DNA of 64,000 bases from Pegoplata infirma (lineage: Eukaryota > Arthropoda > Insecta > Diptera > Anthomyiidae), in NCBI GenBank assembly GCA_963921195.1, contig OY992540.1:15259136-15323135 (forward strand). The letters run 5' to 3'. The position numbers and the translations under genes are program-made. Under the pieces are notes generated by a model. That model was given only the letters and a program-made list of their open reading frames with translations. It did no database searches and was not told the DNA's origin. This document shows, in pieces, positions 1-10,153 of this stretch. How positions within the stretch are numbered: the stretch's first letter is position 1; every line of letters begins with the position of its first letter.

Positions 1-541
1 ATGGTTGTATCAAATAATATCTAATTGTATTACTTTAGATCAAAAAATATAAAAATTGATACCATTTGATCCTGAATTTGGTCAAATCTAATTATATCAA
101 ATTGATCTAATAATATCTATTTTTATACACCCAAAAAAAACGTGGGTATTCAATACTAAAAATTTAACTAATTTTAGTCCAAAAGGACCTAGTGCAGAAA
201 TTGGTAAACAATACTAAAATTTTTAACTAATATTAGTCAAAACCAGTAAAAATTACCAATGTAAGTACTTTGAAGATACTAAAATTAGTAACTAATTAGT
301 AGATTTTGGTACAATATCACTTACTAAACCTTTTACTGTAGAATTATTTTGAGTGTACAATTTGATGAACAAAACCAAAATACGAATCTAATCATATATG
401 GACCAATATCTAACCATATAAAGTGGATCAACCGTATCAAAATGATAGATATAATTTTATATAAATTTATACGGAAGCATATTAACTCATATAAGATTGT
501 ATCAAATTATATATGATTATATCAGAAAATTTTTACTAGGG
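1..541. mobile_element. CCCGAG-type MITE, copy A, cut by the window edge
   Basis: The right end TTTTTACTAGGG at 530-541 matches the inverted terminus of four other copies (7380, 9427, 50396, 51698). The interior has the same AT-rich text built from gatataattatat and catatatg words. The left end lies outside the window. A smaller TA-flanked MITE (128-355) is inserted in it. No coding capacity. Confidence 0.75.
128..355. mobile_element. 228-bp MITE with CAC..AAAA ends at a TA site
   Basis: It starts CACCCAAAAAAAACG and ends GAATTATTTTGAGTG, imperfect inverted repeats flanked on both sides by TA (126-127 and 356-357). The interior repeats the palindromic word ACTAAAATTAGT and variants. It interrupts copy A of the CCCGAG family, so it is the younger insertion. 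The TA duplication suggests Tc1/mariner-type mobilisation. Confidence 0.75.
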
Positions 542-599
542 AAGAAAAAAATAAAAATATAAATAAATTTTATCAAAATTATAATATTAACCAAAAATT

Positions 600-870
600 T
601 CTAACTATTTGTGAGTTTGGTAAACATAATTGCCGCAAATTTTAAAATATTTATCGGAGTTCGTTATAAAAAGGTAAATATACATGAAATTGAGTTCGTG
701 GAACCATAATAAGTAGTTTGTTTTAACCGAGGATTCGTTATAACCGAGTTCGTTATACTTAAAAGAAGTATTTTGTGTGAAAATTGTGGCCAAAACGTCG
801 GGACTTCAGAATTAGTTCGTTATAACCGAGAATTCGTTATAACCGAGTGCGTTATAACCGAGTTCGACTG
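600..870. mobile_element. pogo/Tigger-like remnant
   Basis: Six degenerate copies of the word gttataaccgag end in cgagttcgactg, followed by TA at 871-872. Ends of the form CAGTCGAACtcGtTATAAcG next to TA are typical of pogo/Tigger MITEs. The left end is not recognisable, so this is a right-end remnant. A related fragment lies near 41930. Confidence 0.5.
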
Positions 871-872
871 TA

Positions 873-2413
873 TATTGAAACGATAGTCACACCTCTTGTT
901 TTCTAAAATAGTGGTCGGTTTTCTCATGCTGTGTAACTCAAACTTTGATATTCGAATAGAAAAATTTTCAAGAAAATTATTTTTCTGTTTTAAATTTATT
1001 TTTGTTTGTAATTTTTGCAAGACTTAATAGACACGTGTTTCGGAATTTGTCAGATTCCATTGTCAGGATTATTTAGCAAATATAAAAATCTTATACTACA
1101 AGTAGCAAAGGGATTTTAATGACAAATGATCAAACTAAAATATTATTGCATGTTCAACTCTACTTCAATTGAGAATTAGAAGATTATTTTAGACAATTTG
1201 TCCTTAAAATTAAGAATATCTGATCAAATTTTTATTTTTAACAATTTTGTAAAAAAATGCTCTTTGGATTAGAAAAGTGGAAACTTCAGCTTTGGAAAGG
1301 CAACCCAAGAAATTTCCTTCTGAAATTTTAACCGTCAATTTTTACCAATCCCTCATAGCGCTAAAGTCAAATTCGTAAAAAAGCTTTTTTTCGCTCCGCC
1401 CTACAAAACACTCTTTGAAGGACAACGGTGCAAACAAACAGTGGTTTGACTCTCAAACAAATTTTTAAACAAAAAAAAAACTTTTTTGCTAAAATTTTTT
1501 GTACAAAAATGTCTAAAAAAATTTATTTTAATCAAATAAAATTTTTCTTGAACAAATTTTTATAAATAATTTTTTATGTTAAAAAAAAAATATTCAAATG
1601 TTAAAGGCGTGAATTACTTGACATAATTTATCACTTAACCGTTTACCTTTTATCTTATTTATTTTTTAATTTCAATTAAAAATAACCCTTGACTTGTTAT
1701 CGTTAAAAAATTCTTCTTTAGCAAATTGTCGCTTGAAATTTCAATGAAAATATTTGTTTAAACCACAACCGTTGTTACATTTAGTATTAACTTTAAGCCG
1801 ACATAATAGCCTTGATTTCTATTTTATTATCAGTATCAGGGGCGTAGCAGTTTTCGTAACATGAGTATTTGTTCAGAATCTTTTTCAACTTCTAAAAAAA
1901 TTTAAAATTCCGAAAATTTTAGCAAAAAATAATTTCTTACTAATTCGAAAAAAAAAACGTAAACTTATTTGCCAAGTTTTTGTGTAAAATACAACCCACA
2001 AAGTCTTTTTGTGTAAGCTTACCAAGTTTTTATTCTAAAAAATTGTCTAAATTACGCAAAAGCCCTTGGTAAGTGTCTTTTGCGTGCATGTCATTTTATA
2101 AATCAAAATCATTTTGATGGGCATTCCTTATCCACGCCTATGGCCAGTGTTAAAATTATTTTCACCTAAGTTATTTTTCCATTTTACAAATAGAAATGTG
2201 CGTATTTACCTTTTGTTTTTTGTTTTCATTTGTAATTAATTCCACAATAGGTGATGAATGAGATTCCCTTGTTTTTTTTGTTATTTTATCATTTAAATTG
2301 AAATAATTGTTGCACATACAAAAACATTTTGCAACACATACCACAAATAAGTATGTCTGGAATTTTAATTAATGGCTTATGGAACTTTTGGTTTTCAGTA
2401 GAAAAATTGATAC
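873..2413. other. AT-rich, unassigned intronic DNA
   Basis: No reading frame above background, no splice-bordered exon and no clear terminal repeats were seen. It holds homopolymer A and T runs and short degenerate palindromes only. Confidence 0.5.
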
Positions 2414-2421
2414 ATGTGTAT

Positions 2422-2760
2422 TAGAGTGGCATTTTTCAGTAATTTTTGATTTTTTCCAAGTGTCTGGGAAAATTTTTATTTTACCAGATCTAAAAACCCG
2501 GATTAAATAAACCCGTGGCGCCCGTTTTGGATTTTTTAAAATGTTAAAAAACGCTACTTGAAATTTATAAACAAATACCGACTTTTTTTATACGGTCAAG
2601 AAATTAAAAAATCTCAAATTTTTTTTTGTTGACCCATAGTGCTTGATACAAACATTCATAAAAAGTTAATTGCAGCAAAATCTCTTCGATCAAATTTCAA
2701 ATTTCCCCGAACGTTTAAAATCCGAAGAAAAACTTTTTTTTACATAAAAATGCCGGTCTA
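2422..2760. mobile_element. hAT-type MITE, 339 bp, TSD ATGTGTAT
   Basis: Perfect 8-bp direct duplication ATGTGTAT at 2414-2421 and 2761-2768. The ends are TAGAGTGGCATTTTT and, inverted, TAGACCGGCATTTTT. The interior contains cccgtggcgcccg, shared with the palindromic element at 40681-41880, so the two are related. No transposase sequence. Confidence 0.85.
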
Positions 2761-2768
2761 ATGTGTAT

Positions 2769-3989
2769 ACTAGCAAAGACTATCAATACTTAAAGATATG
2801 TGAAGTCTCCCTTCTTCTGTTAAACCCTCTCTTAAAGTCCCTTTGCTAAGTCCGCAATCGAACTGGACGTTTGATCAAACCAAAAAAAATCCCTTAAGTT
2901 TGATATGAACAAAAAAAAAGTGTTGCAGTTTGGCGATTTTCAGACTAAAGCTAGCGTTTTTTTTCATCTAGCTGTAAAAATTTTTTTTTTTTGTGGATTA
3001 TCGGGAAATCCAATCACTTTTTATTTGCTGACAATTTGTTTTACATACTTTTAAATGTATTTCTTAAATAATATTAACATAAAAATTATAAATTGATTCA
3101 TTTTTTTTAAATTTATTAAGCGCTTTTTCGATATAAAAAGTTAGCATTATTTGTCAAACCAACAATGTTAATTTAACATTATCGTATTTTCCTCGTCTAA
3201 CAGCTTTCGTACCTTCTGTTATCAAGTTCCAAAATTTTAAGAGTGGGAGACAAAGAGCTTGATACTAGCGTGGTGCTATTTCAATCAGAAAAAATTTCCT
3301 TTTAAGGGTTTCAAACACTTCCAGTTACAGTGTTATCATCAGTAGGATTTTGAATGTTGGTTTGTTTTGTTCATTATAACTGTTTTTTCATATAAATGAG
3401 AATTTTTTATTAATATCTACACCCCGTTCTGGAATCGAACCTTGAATTATATTTCTGTCTTATTCACTCAATTCAATTTTTATATAATCTCAACATTACC
3501 ACATTATATTTTTAACTTATTTGTCTTTTTATATTTTTTTTTTTAAATGGTTTTTGTGTGCTCCCCCTGTTATAAACTGTCAAAATTTACCCTAATATCT
3601 TAAATAAATCTTTTAAAATCCATATGTTTTATAATTTAAAGTCTTTATGTAAATTAGAGTCATAAAACATGCATTTATGCATCTTTCTCTATAGACAAAG
3701 TAATGTACGAGTACTTAAAATATAAAGAAAAAAACAATGAATTTTATTTGATTTTAAAAAGGAAAAAGCAATAAAATAGAGATATAAAATGTAAATAGGC
3801 ATAATTGGAAAATGTAATAAAAACGAAATGTCTTTTTCAATATAAAAGACAGTTTATTTTATATCCTCGACTTATTGTTAAAGGGCCCAGAGAAAAAGTT
3901 TATGGAAAAATCAGAAAAATATTTATAAACATTTAAACTGGAAAAACTCGCAAAAAGTACTTAAACAAGTGAGAGTGTTAAATTTGGAT
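2769..3989. other. Unassigned AT-rich DNA with a tRNA B-box-like match
   Basis: Mostly featureless. On the minus strand near 3426-3436 lies GGTTCGATTCC, a perfect match to the pol III B-box consensus, but no A box or cloverleaf fits upstream, so no tRNA is called. The hammerhead-like repeat at 3306-3362 lies close by. Confidence 0.4.
3306..3362 (-). repeat. Hammerhead-like repeat, copy 3
   Basis: On the minus strand CTGATGA is followed by AACACT, a loop, AGTGTT, then TGAAAC. The text matches the repeat at 56585 and 59761 around this core. Here the stem is six perfect Watson-Crick pairs; the other copies have G-U pairs in two positions of the same stem. Function is not established. Confidence 0.5.
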
Positions 3990-4960
3990 GTGCAAAATCC
4001 TTTTAACCTCCAACATGTAAAACAAAATTGCTGGGGAGTTATTTTGGGAGGGGGAGGGCTTTTTAGGTGTCGTTAAGGTACATCTTCTCTCTAGTGGAAA
4101 ATGTTTATAAACTCATTTATTTGGCATTTCGCTCTAAAGCTATACAATTTTATAATTATTAAAACTAAATTCTAATAACCACGCCCATAAATGGGAGCGG
4201 ACCCCGCGGAAATCACCGTGTTTTCCAATTTAATAAAATATCAAAAAAAAAAAAAATGTAAAATTACCTTTTTTAGAGGTCGGGTTAATTCTTCAGCAGG
4301 GAATTTTTTCCCACAGGTTCGATTTTCCTCGTTTAGGCCCCTAAAATGCCTATGACCATAAGACATATTCGTGGCAAACTTGAGGGGACCAACTATTTCA
4401 TTTGGACTGCAAAATACATAAAAAAGCATGGAAATAATGAAAGAAAAAATCTTAAAAAAATGGAGTAAAAAAAATAGAATTAATAAATTAATATCAAGTT
4501 CGAGACCTAACTAATACAAAATTTTTAAATGTTAAAAAATTAAAAAAAAAAATCTAGAAAAATCCAAAAAATAAAGTAAAATTTTGAATGTTTCTGGAAA
4601 AATTTTACAAATCGAAGAATTTATAAAATGTCCGAAAAAATCAAAATCAGAGAAAATGAAAATCTCGAAAATTTAGAATCACAAAAGTTTAGGATAATAC
4701 GAAATCTAAAATTTAAAACTAAATCAACACGAAGCAAGTGAGTGAGCCAAAACTTTTTCTGATATAAAAATGTTTCATTTTCTTAACAAAAAGTAAGTAA
4801 AAATCCCGTTTTCGTAGACGTTGATTTATTTCTTCAAGGGGGTAATTTTTCCCCCTAGGTATAACCATTGACACTACGGAACCTATCCAGCATATGACCA
4901 TAGGTTATAGGTTAACCACCTTGCATATGACCATAATTAGGGTAAGAAATGGCACACACA
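3990..4960 (-). repeat. D3-type DINE-like repeat fragments
   Basis: Two stretches (about 4140-4440 and 4700-4960) carry the words cctatgaccata, ttcttcagcagggaa and an A-rich block seen in D3 copies at 34020-34600 and, inverted, 38372-38872. The terminal GTCY end is missing. Degenerate; limits approximate. Confidence 0.45.
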
Positions 4961-4974
4961 TGTGCTGCACATCA

Positions 4975-5880
4975 CAATTAGCAATGTGTCTTGTTCAGAT
5001 GGGTCATTTCCCATGCTAGCGGCACATTTTTCTACGAAGTACTATTTTTTCGAAAAAAGTAAAATTTTTCTTAAAAAGTAGTATTTTTTCTAATCATGGC
5101 ACATATCAGATTTTTTTTTTCAATAATTGTTTTAAGAAATATAATACTTTTTTATGAAAAAATAGTAATTTTTTTAGAAAAAAAAAGTACTTTTTTAGAA
5201 AAAATAAAATATTTTTAGAAAAAAGTACTTTTTTTAGGAAAAAAAGAAAAAAGGACTTTTTAGAACAAGTAACACTTTTCTGGTAAAATAGTACTTTTTT
5301 AGAAAAGTACCATTGCACCTTTAAGAAAAAAATTTACTTTTTCAGGAAAAAGGTACTTATTTAGAAAAAATTTTACTTTTTTTCTAAAAAGTATTATTTA
5401 AGAAAATATAGTACATTTTTGAAAAAAGTACTTTTTTGGATAAAAGTCCTTAAAAAAAAAATACTTTTTAGAAAAAAATATTTTTTAGATAAAAGTACTT
5501 TTTTCTAAAAAAGTACTTTTTCTAAAAAAACATTTTTTCTAAAAAAGTACTTATTCTAAAAAAGTACTTTTGTATCACCTAAAAAATTTTTTTTTTTTCT
5601 AAAAAAATAAAAAAATACTTTTTTCAAGAAAAAAGTACTTGTTTTAAAAAAAAGTACTTTTGTCTAAAAAAGTACCATTTGTACTTTTTTCCTGAAAATT
5701 ACGTTTTTTCTTAAAGGTGCTATAGTACTTTTCTAATAAAGTACTATTTTACCAAGAAACTGCTACTTTTTCTAAAAGAAGTACTTTTTCTAAAAAAAGT
5801 ATTTTTTTCTAAAAAAAGTACTAAAAAAAGTACTTTTTTCTAAAAAGTACTTTTTTCTACCATATGGCACATTTCAGATG
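4975..5880. repeat. Degenerate palindromic array centred on GTAC
   Basis: About 830 bp (5040-5870) built of irregular repeats of AAAAAGTACTTTTT, each a short perfect palindrome around GTAC, in both phases. The array is bordered by related words (ggcacac.catgtgc near 4952-4970 and ggcacatttcagatg near 5866). Spacing is 15-40 bp and irregular. No coding sense; the open frames across it are lysine/phenylalanine runs. Confidence 0.75.
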
Positions 5881-5930
5881 TGACATGTGCCCTAGATAAA
5901 AAAAATCCACAATTCTGGAAGACTCCAAAA

Positions 5931-6358
5931 TAGAGATGGGCGCGTGAGTGGATTTTGACTCACACTCGCTCACGTAAAAAATAATCGAATCACTCACTAA
6001 GCACTCACGCAATTTTTTTTTTACTCACGCTCACTCACTATTCACGTGAGTAATAAAAAAGTTACTCACACTCACGCGTGACTCACGCAAGATTCAATCA
6101 CGCACACGCAATAAAATTTTCTTACCAAAAAAAGAAAAAAACTCCAAAAAAAATTTTTTTACAAAAATTAAAAAAAATTGGGCAAATCAAAAAATCTAAT
6201 CACGCAAACTCACGCAAAAAATAAATGATTCACTCACTAATCACTCAATCAGAGTTTTTCTCAACTCACTCACAATCACGTGATTGAAAAGAAAATCACT
6301 CACACTCACGCGTGATTCACGTGAATCACGCAAATCACGTGACCAGCGCCCATCTCTA
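5931..6358. mobile_element. hAT-type MITE, 428 bp, with ACTCACGC subterminal repeats
   Basis: Starts TAGAGATGGGCGCGTGAG and ends CCAGCGCCCATCTCTA (13 inverted bases match). Flanks CTCCAAAA and CTCCAAAC agree at 7 of 8 positions, as expected of an aged hAT duplication. The interior repeats actcac and cacgtgag words more than twenty times, on both strands, like the short subterminal motifs bound by hAT transposases. Confidence 0.85.
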
Positions 6359-6429
6359 CTCCAAACCAAAATCTATTTTACAGACAAAAATCAAAAGCGA
6401 TTAGAAAAAAATTAAATTTATTGTAAAAT

Positions 6430-6790
6430 TCTGAAAAATTAAAAAGGCGATTACAATCAGATTTAATAAGGTTACATGTAAAACATCTAAAAAAAAATAA
6501 TGAAAGACCTCAGATTTTTATATATTTTGAGGGCGTTATATGAATATTGATATAAATGGGGAATGATGATTTATGAATACAAAACACGTTTACGAATTAA
6601 ATTTCGAAATGATTAAAGCTAAATTAATTGAAAATTGCTACTTGCAATTGACGTCGACAGATGGACGTTGACTCAAAAAGTCAATCGATATATTAAAAGG
6701 TGGGGTAGGACTTTTATTTAGGATCCAAATCTATTATTCGATTTAAAATAAACTCTTGCGTTTTTGTTTGGCCTTTTAGTATTTTTTTTT
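6430..6790 (-). repeat. D2-type DINE-like fragment
   Basis: Text such as gatttaataaggttac, ttttgagggcgttatatgaatat and gatttatgaatacaaaa parallels the minus-strand D2 copy at 18887-19640 in the same order. The ends are missing; the right limit is uncertain. Confidence 0.45.
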
Positions 6791-7376
6791 GTAGTGCATA
6801 AGAACAATGCACTCTAGAATATGCTCTACTTTATATATTTAATCAGCCCAAAGCATTGCAGTGACAAATATGGAAGCATTTGATTTAGTTAAATTGGAGC
6901 AACAAGCAATTTTGCTTTGAAAGAATTTAAATTAAAAAAAAAAATTGTATGAAAGTATAAAAATATTGAAAGAAGTTTAATGAAATAAAAAAAAGATTAA
7001 CATTTAACTTCTTGTTGTTAAAAAACTTGGGACACTTTAATAAATGCATTTCTAAAAGTATTAGAGCTGATAGAAAGTCTCTAGTTCTAATTAAAAAGAT
7101 ACAACTATAATTTAAAAAAAAAAACAATTTAAAATTAGTAGCTGCTTTGGAAAACTTTCCAATTTTAATTTTTTTAATCAATGTAATTTTTTAAAATGTC
7201 TCTTTATTTCTCATTTGATTTTCCGGTTCCATTCTCGTAGCGCTTTTTACTTTTTATTCAATCTAAACGCTATCAAGCTTTAACTAAAGCTTGATACACA
7301 GAATCATTTTTAATAATACTCGTGTGATTAATATAAGGTTTGGTATTATTAACTTTTTCTTTAACAAATTACTAGC
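6791..7376. other. Unassigned AT-rich intronic DNA
   Basis: No convincing frame, repeat or splice pair seen. The longest frame is low-complexity Phe/Lys/Asn. Confidence 0.4.
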
Positions 7377-7379
7377 TAC

Positions 7380-8066
7380 CCCGAGTAAAAATTTTTATAT
7401 GATGCAATATATAATGATATATGACACAATATATATTAATACGCAATTTGATCCGAATAATGGTGGATGTTTTTGCATTAAAAAAGATCTACTTGTATAA
7501 AATATGATTTGATTTCATCCGAGTTTTGACCAGACATTGCCTTATATTGGTGGATCTAATTAGATCTAATTGCATAAAAACATATAAAATCCTGGTGTTT
7601 TTTGGTTTGGGTTGAGATACACCACAGGTCAACGATACATTCACCAAACATTTAATTTTATAAAACAAAAAAATGTTTGGGTACGCTTCGAACCAGATAG
7701 GTGATATACATAACCCTAACAAGAAATGTTTAGGAACATTTTAAAAAGTTTCTTATACTTTGCCTAAAAAACTTAGAAAATTTTTGGTTAATTGTAAACA
7801 TATATAGGTTTATATGGAACAGCATAAGCTATATATAATTTTAAGTTAAATTATACAGAAAAAGAAATTTTGTATTGACCCTCATATAATTTTATATAAT
7901 TATATCAACCGTACACCTTTTAATCCGAATCATGATTAAATTATATATTACTACATATGACTGCATTAAAAAAATTTAGAAAATATCTCAGGGATGTATA
8001 ATCATATATAATTTATTATGTTTGTATCAAGTTATATATTGTAATATATGTTTATTTTTACTCGGG
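7380..8066. mobile_element. CCCGAG-type MITE, copy B, 687 bp
   Basis: Starts CCCGAGTAAAAATTTTTATA and ends TTTATTTTTACTCGGG. Flanked by AC at 7378-7379 and 8067-8068, a 2-bp duplication. Closely similar over its whole length to copy E (51698-52386), including an open frame on the minus strand that is shared by descent and is not a gene. It lies about 100 bp upstream of the acceptor site of the GPCR exon. Confidence 0.85.
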
Positions 8067-8163
8067 ACTGCACGAAATAAATTTTGAATCACTGTTTGTT
8101 TAAATATATAATTTTCTATTTAATATTTATGCTTTCATGTTTAATTTGTTTTATGTTTTCTAG

Positions 8164-8343
8164 GATATACCACTACATGTTGCTATGATAACACACATAT
8201 TAATAGCATGGGATCGTATGCGTTGGTTGGGTGATCCTTTGAAAGGTCGTATTCCTGCCTTTGTATGTTGCTGTGCAACCTGGTTGACGGGTATGGTAAT
8301 TGCACTACCATATCCCATCTATACAATATATGTGGAAATTGGG
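8164..8343 (+). CDS. Internal exon of a rhodopsin-family (class A) GPCR, TM3 end to TM4
   Basis: Sixty codons, open throughout, follow a pyrimidine-rich tract ending ttttctag and stop at a consensus donor gtaagt; both borders fall between codons (phase 0/0). Numbering residues within the exon: 1-16 are hydrophobic and fit the second half of TM3. D17-R18-M19 sits where DRY is expected. P25 lies seven residues after R18, as in the usual DRYxxxxxxP loop. Residues 33-53 form TM4 with W40 at the position of the nearly invariant TM4 tryptophan and prolines at 49 and 51. Residues 54-60 begin extracellular loop 2. The protein would be a plasma-membrane receptor coupling to G proteins. Codon choice and composition differ sharply from the surrounding AT-rich repeats. 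No flanking exon was recognised, so the ligand is unknown; it reads like an insect orphan receptor. The first in-frame ATG (8185) is internal and is not a start. Confidence 0.9.
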
Positions 8344-8904
8344 GTAAGTTACACAAACAAAAAAGTAGAAAAGAGAACATAAAATGGTAGGAGAAAAAAA
8401 AAACATAAACAAATATTTATTTTACAGAAATATTTATACAACTGAAAAGGGAAGTACTCCAAACTTTTTAAAGTTTAAAATATTTAAAAAAACTTTAAAA
8501 TATTTAAAAATGAGACGTTTTTAAGGTTGGGATGTCTCGACTTATAAGCCATATCTGGGTTTAAAGATGTCGTTACCACCTTATGAAACAATGTGGAGCT
8601 TCGAGAAAATTCCGAAAACTTCCGAACTTACAGTAATATCGTTTAGAGAAGAAAGACGTGTCGGAAAACATTTAATAAAGATTTTTTTTATATAAAAATA
8701 TTTTATTTTATCGTAGGTCTACGTTTTCACATAAATACCCCCAAAATTTACACATTTTCGTGAAAAAAAAAAATATTTAGCTAAGCCACAATTTTACAAG
8801 GTTATAGTAGGTGTTAGATAGGTGTTAAAAAAATTGTTCCTCCCATATGGAACCATTATATAATTTCTAAAAAAAAAATGGCTCAAAAATCCAAAAAAGA
8901 TTTT
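8344..8904. other. Intron start downstream of the GPCR exon
   Basis: Starts with the donor gtaagt. Otherwise AT-rich without recognisable features up to the D2 repeat. Confidence 0.6.
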
Positions 8905-9426
8905 TGAAATTTTTGTACCCTTTTTATACCCTACACCACTCTGATGTGCTGATGTTTGTAACTACCCGAAATGTTGGTCCTAGACCTACCTTCAAGTATA
9001 CCGATCGACTCAGAATAACTTTTTGAGTCGATTTAGCGATGTTCGTATATCCGTCCGTCTGTCCATCTATCGGTTTAAGCACGATACAGGTCGCAAATTT
9101 CAATCAATTGACTTGTCCTTGGGACAATAGTTGCTTAAAACTTAAGCAACTATTGGCCCAAGGACGAAGCTTATTGAAATTGGAGAAAATCGGTTCATGT
9201 TAAGACCTAGCCCCCATTCAAACGTCCCCTTTGGATTCGGATTAAATGACTCTAATTACCGTATTTTAATAGATATCGCTTTGAAATTCATCATGTAGTC
9301 AAATTTTGTATGCTCGAATCACCATTCCAAATTTTAAAGGAATCACGTCAGTCCTTCTGGTAGACCCCATATAAACCACCCTCCCAATATTCACAAAATT
9401 CCCTCAAAATTAATAAAAATGGAAAA

Positions 9427-9961
9427 CCTAGTAAAAAAAGAAAAAAAGGTCATGACTAATTATATCCCAAATATGGCGGATACAATTACTTTAATAATTA
9501 TCTACGGGTATATTTTATGATCTAGCGGGATAACCTTATATATAATGTGATACGTGAATTGGGTCTATATAATTATATCAGTTGGAGAAAACTAATACGA
9601 TTAAATATAATTTAAAACCATTATGACTGATCATATATTGTTTCTTATAACTTCAAATAAGTTGGATAACTTTGTATATAGTCATATGCACTTTATATAA
9701 TGTTATATACAAAAATATGTTCTTTATGTAGAACAATATCTAACCATATATATTTATGTCTTATAGTCTCAATTTATTTTATATTGTATCAGTCCGGATC
9801 AAACTGATAAAACCAGATAGACCCATTTTACGTATCATATTATATATAAGACTATCTGTTCAGATCTTGTAGGATAACCGAGGATAATATTTGAAACAAT
9901 TGTGTCCACCATATTTGGGATCTAATATGTCACGGCTATATAAAACTCTTTTTTACTCGGG
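9427..9961. mobile_element. CCCGAG-type MITE, copy C, 535 bp
   Basis: Starts CCTAGTAAAAAAAG and ends TTTTTTACTCGGG. Flanked by AA on both sides (9425-9426, 9962-9963); the D2 copy at 18887-19640 shows the same site without the element and with a single AA. The inner arms pair further (atatcccaaatatggcgg with ccaccatatttgggat). It interrupts D2. Confidence 0.85.
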
Positions 9962-10153
9962 AATATTTTATAAAAATTTTATTTTTAAGTGTTAAACGAG
10001 TACTTTAGTAACCTAATCAAATCGGAATAAAATTGTGCCATTTTTTGACTTAGTCCCCCATATAAAAATTTCGACCGATATTCAGGTAAATCGGTTTATT
10101 AACAAAAAAATAAACCAATTCCACTAAAATTTGATCTGTGTGTGTTTTCTATA

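Noticed and set aside
3426..3436. tRNA gene on the minus strand
   Set aside because: Only a B-box match; no A box or acceptor stem.
8183..8380. 65-codon minus frame opposite the GPCR exon
   Set aside because: Shadow of the real exon; no splice context on that strand.
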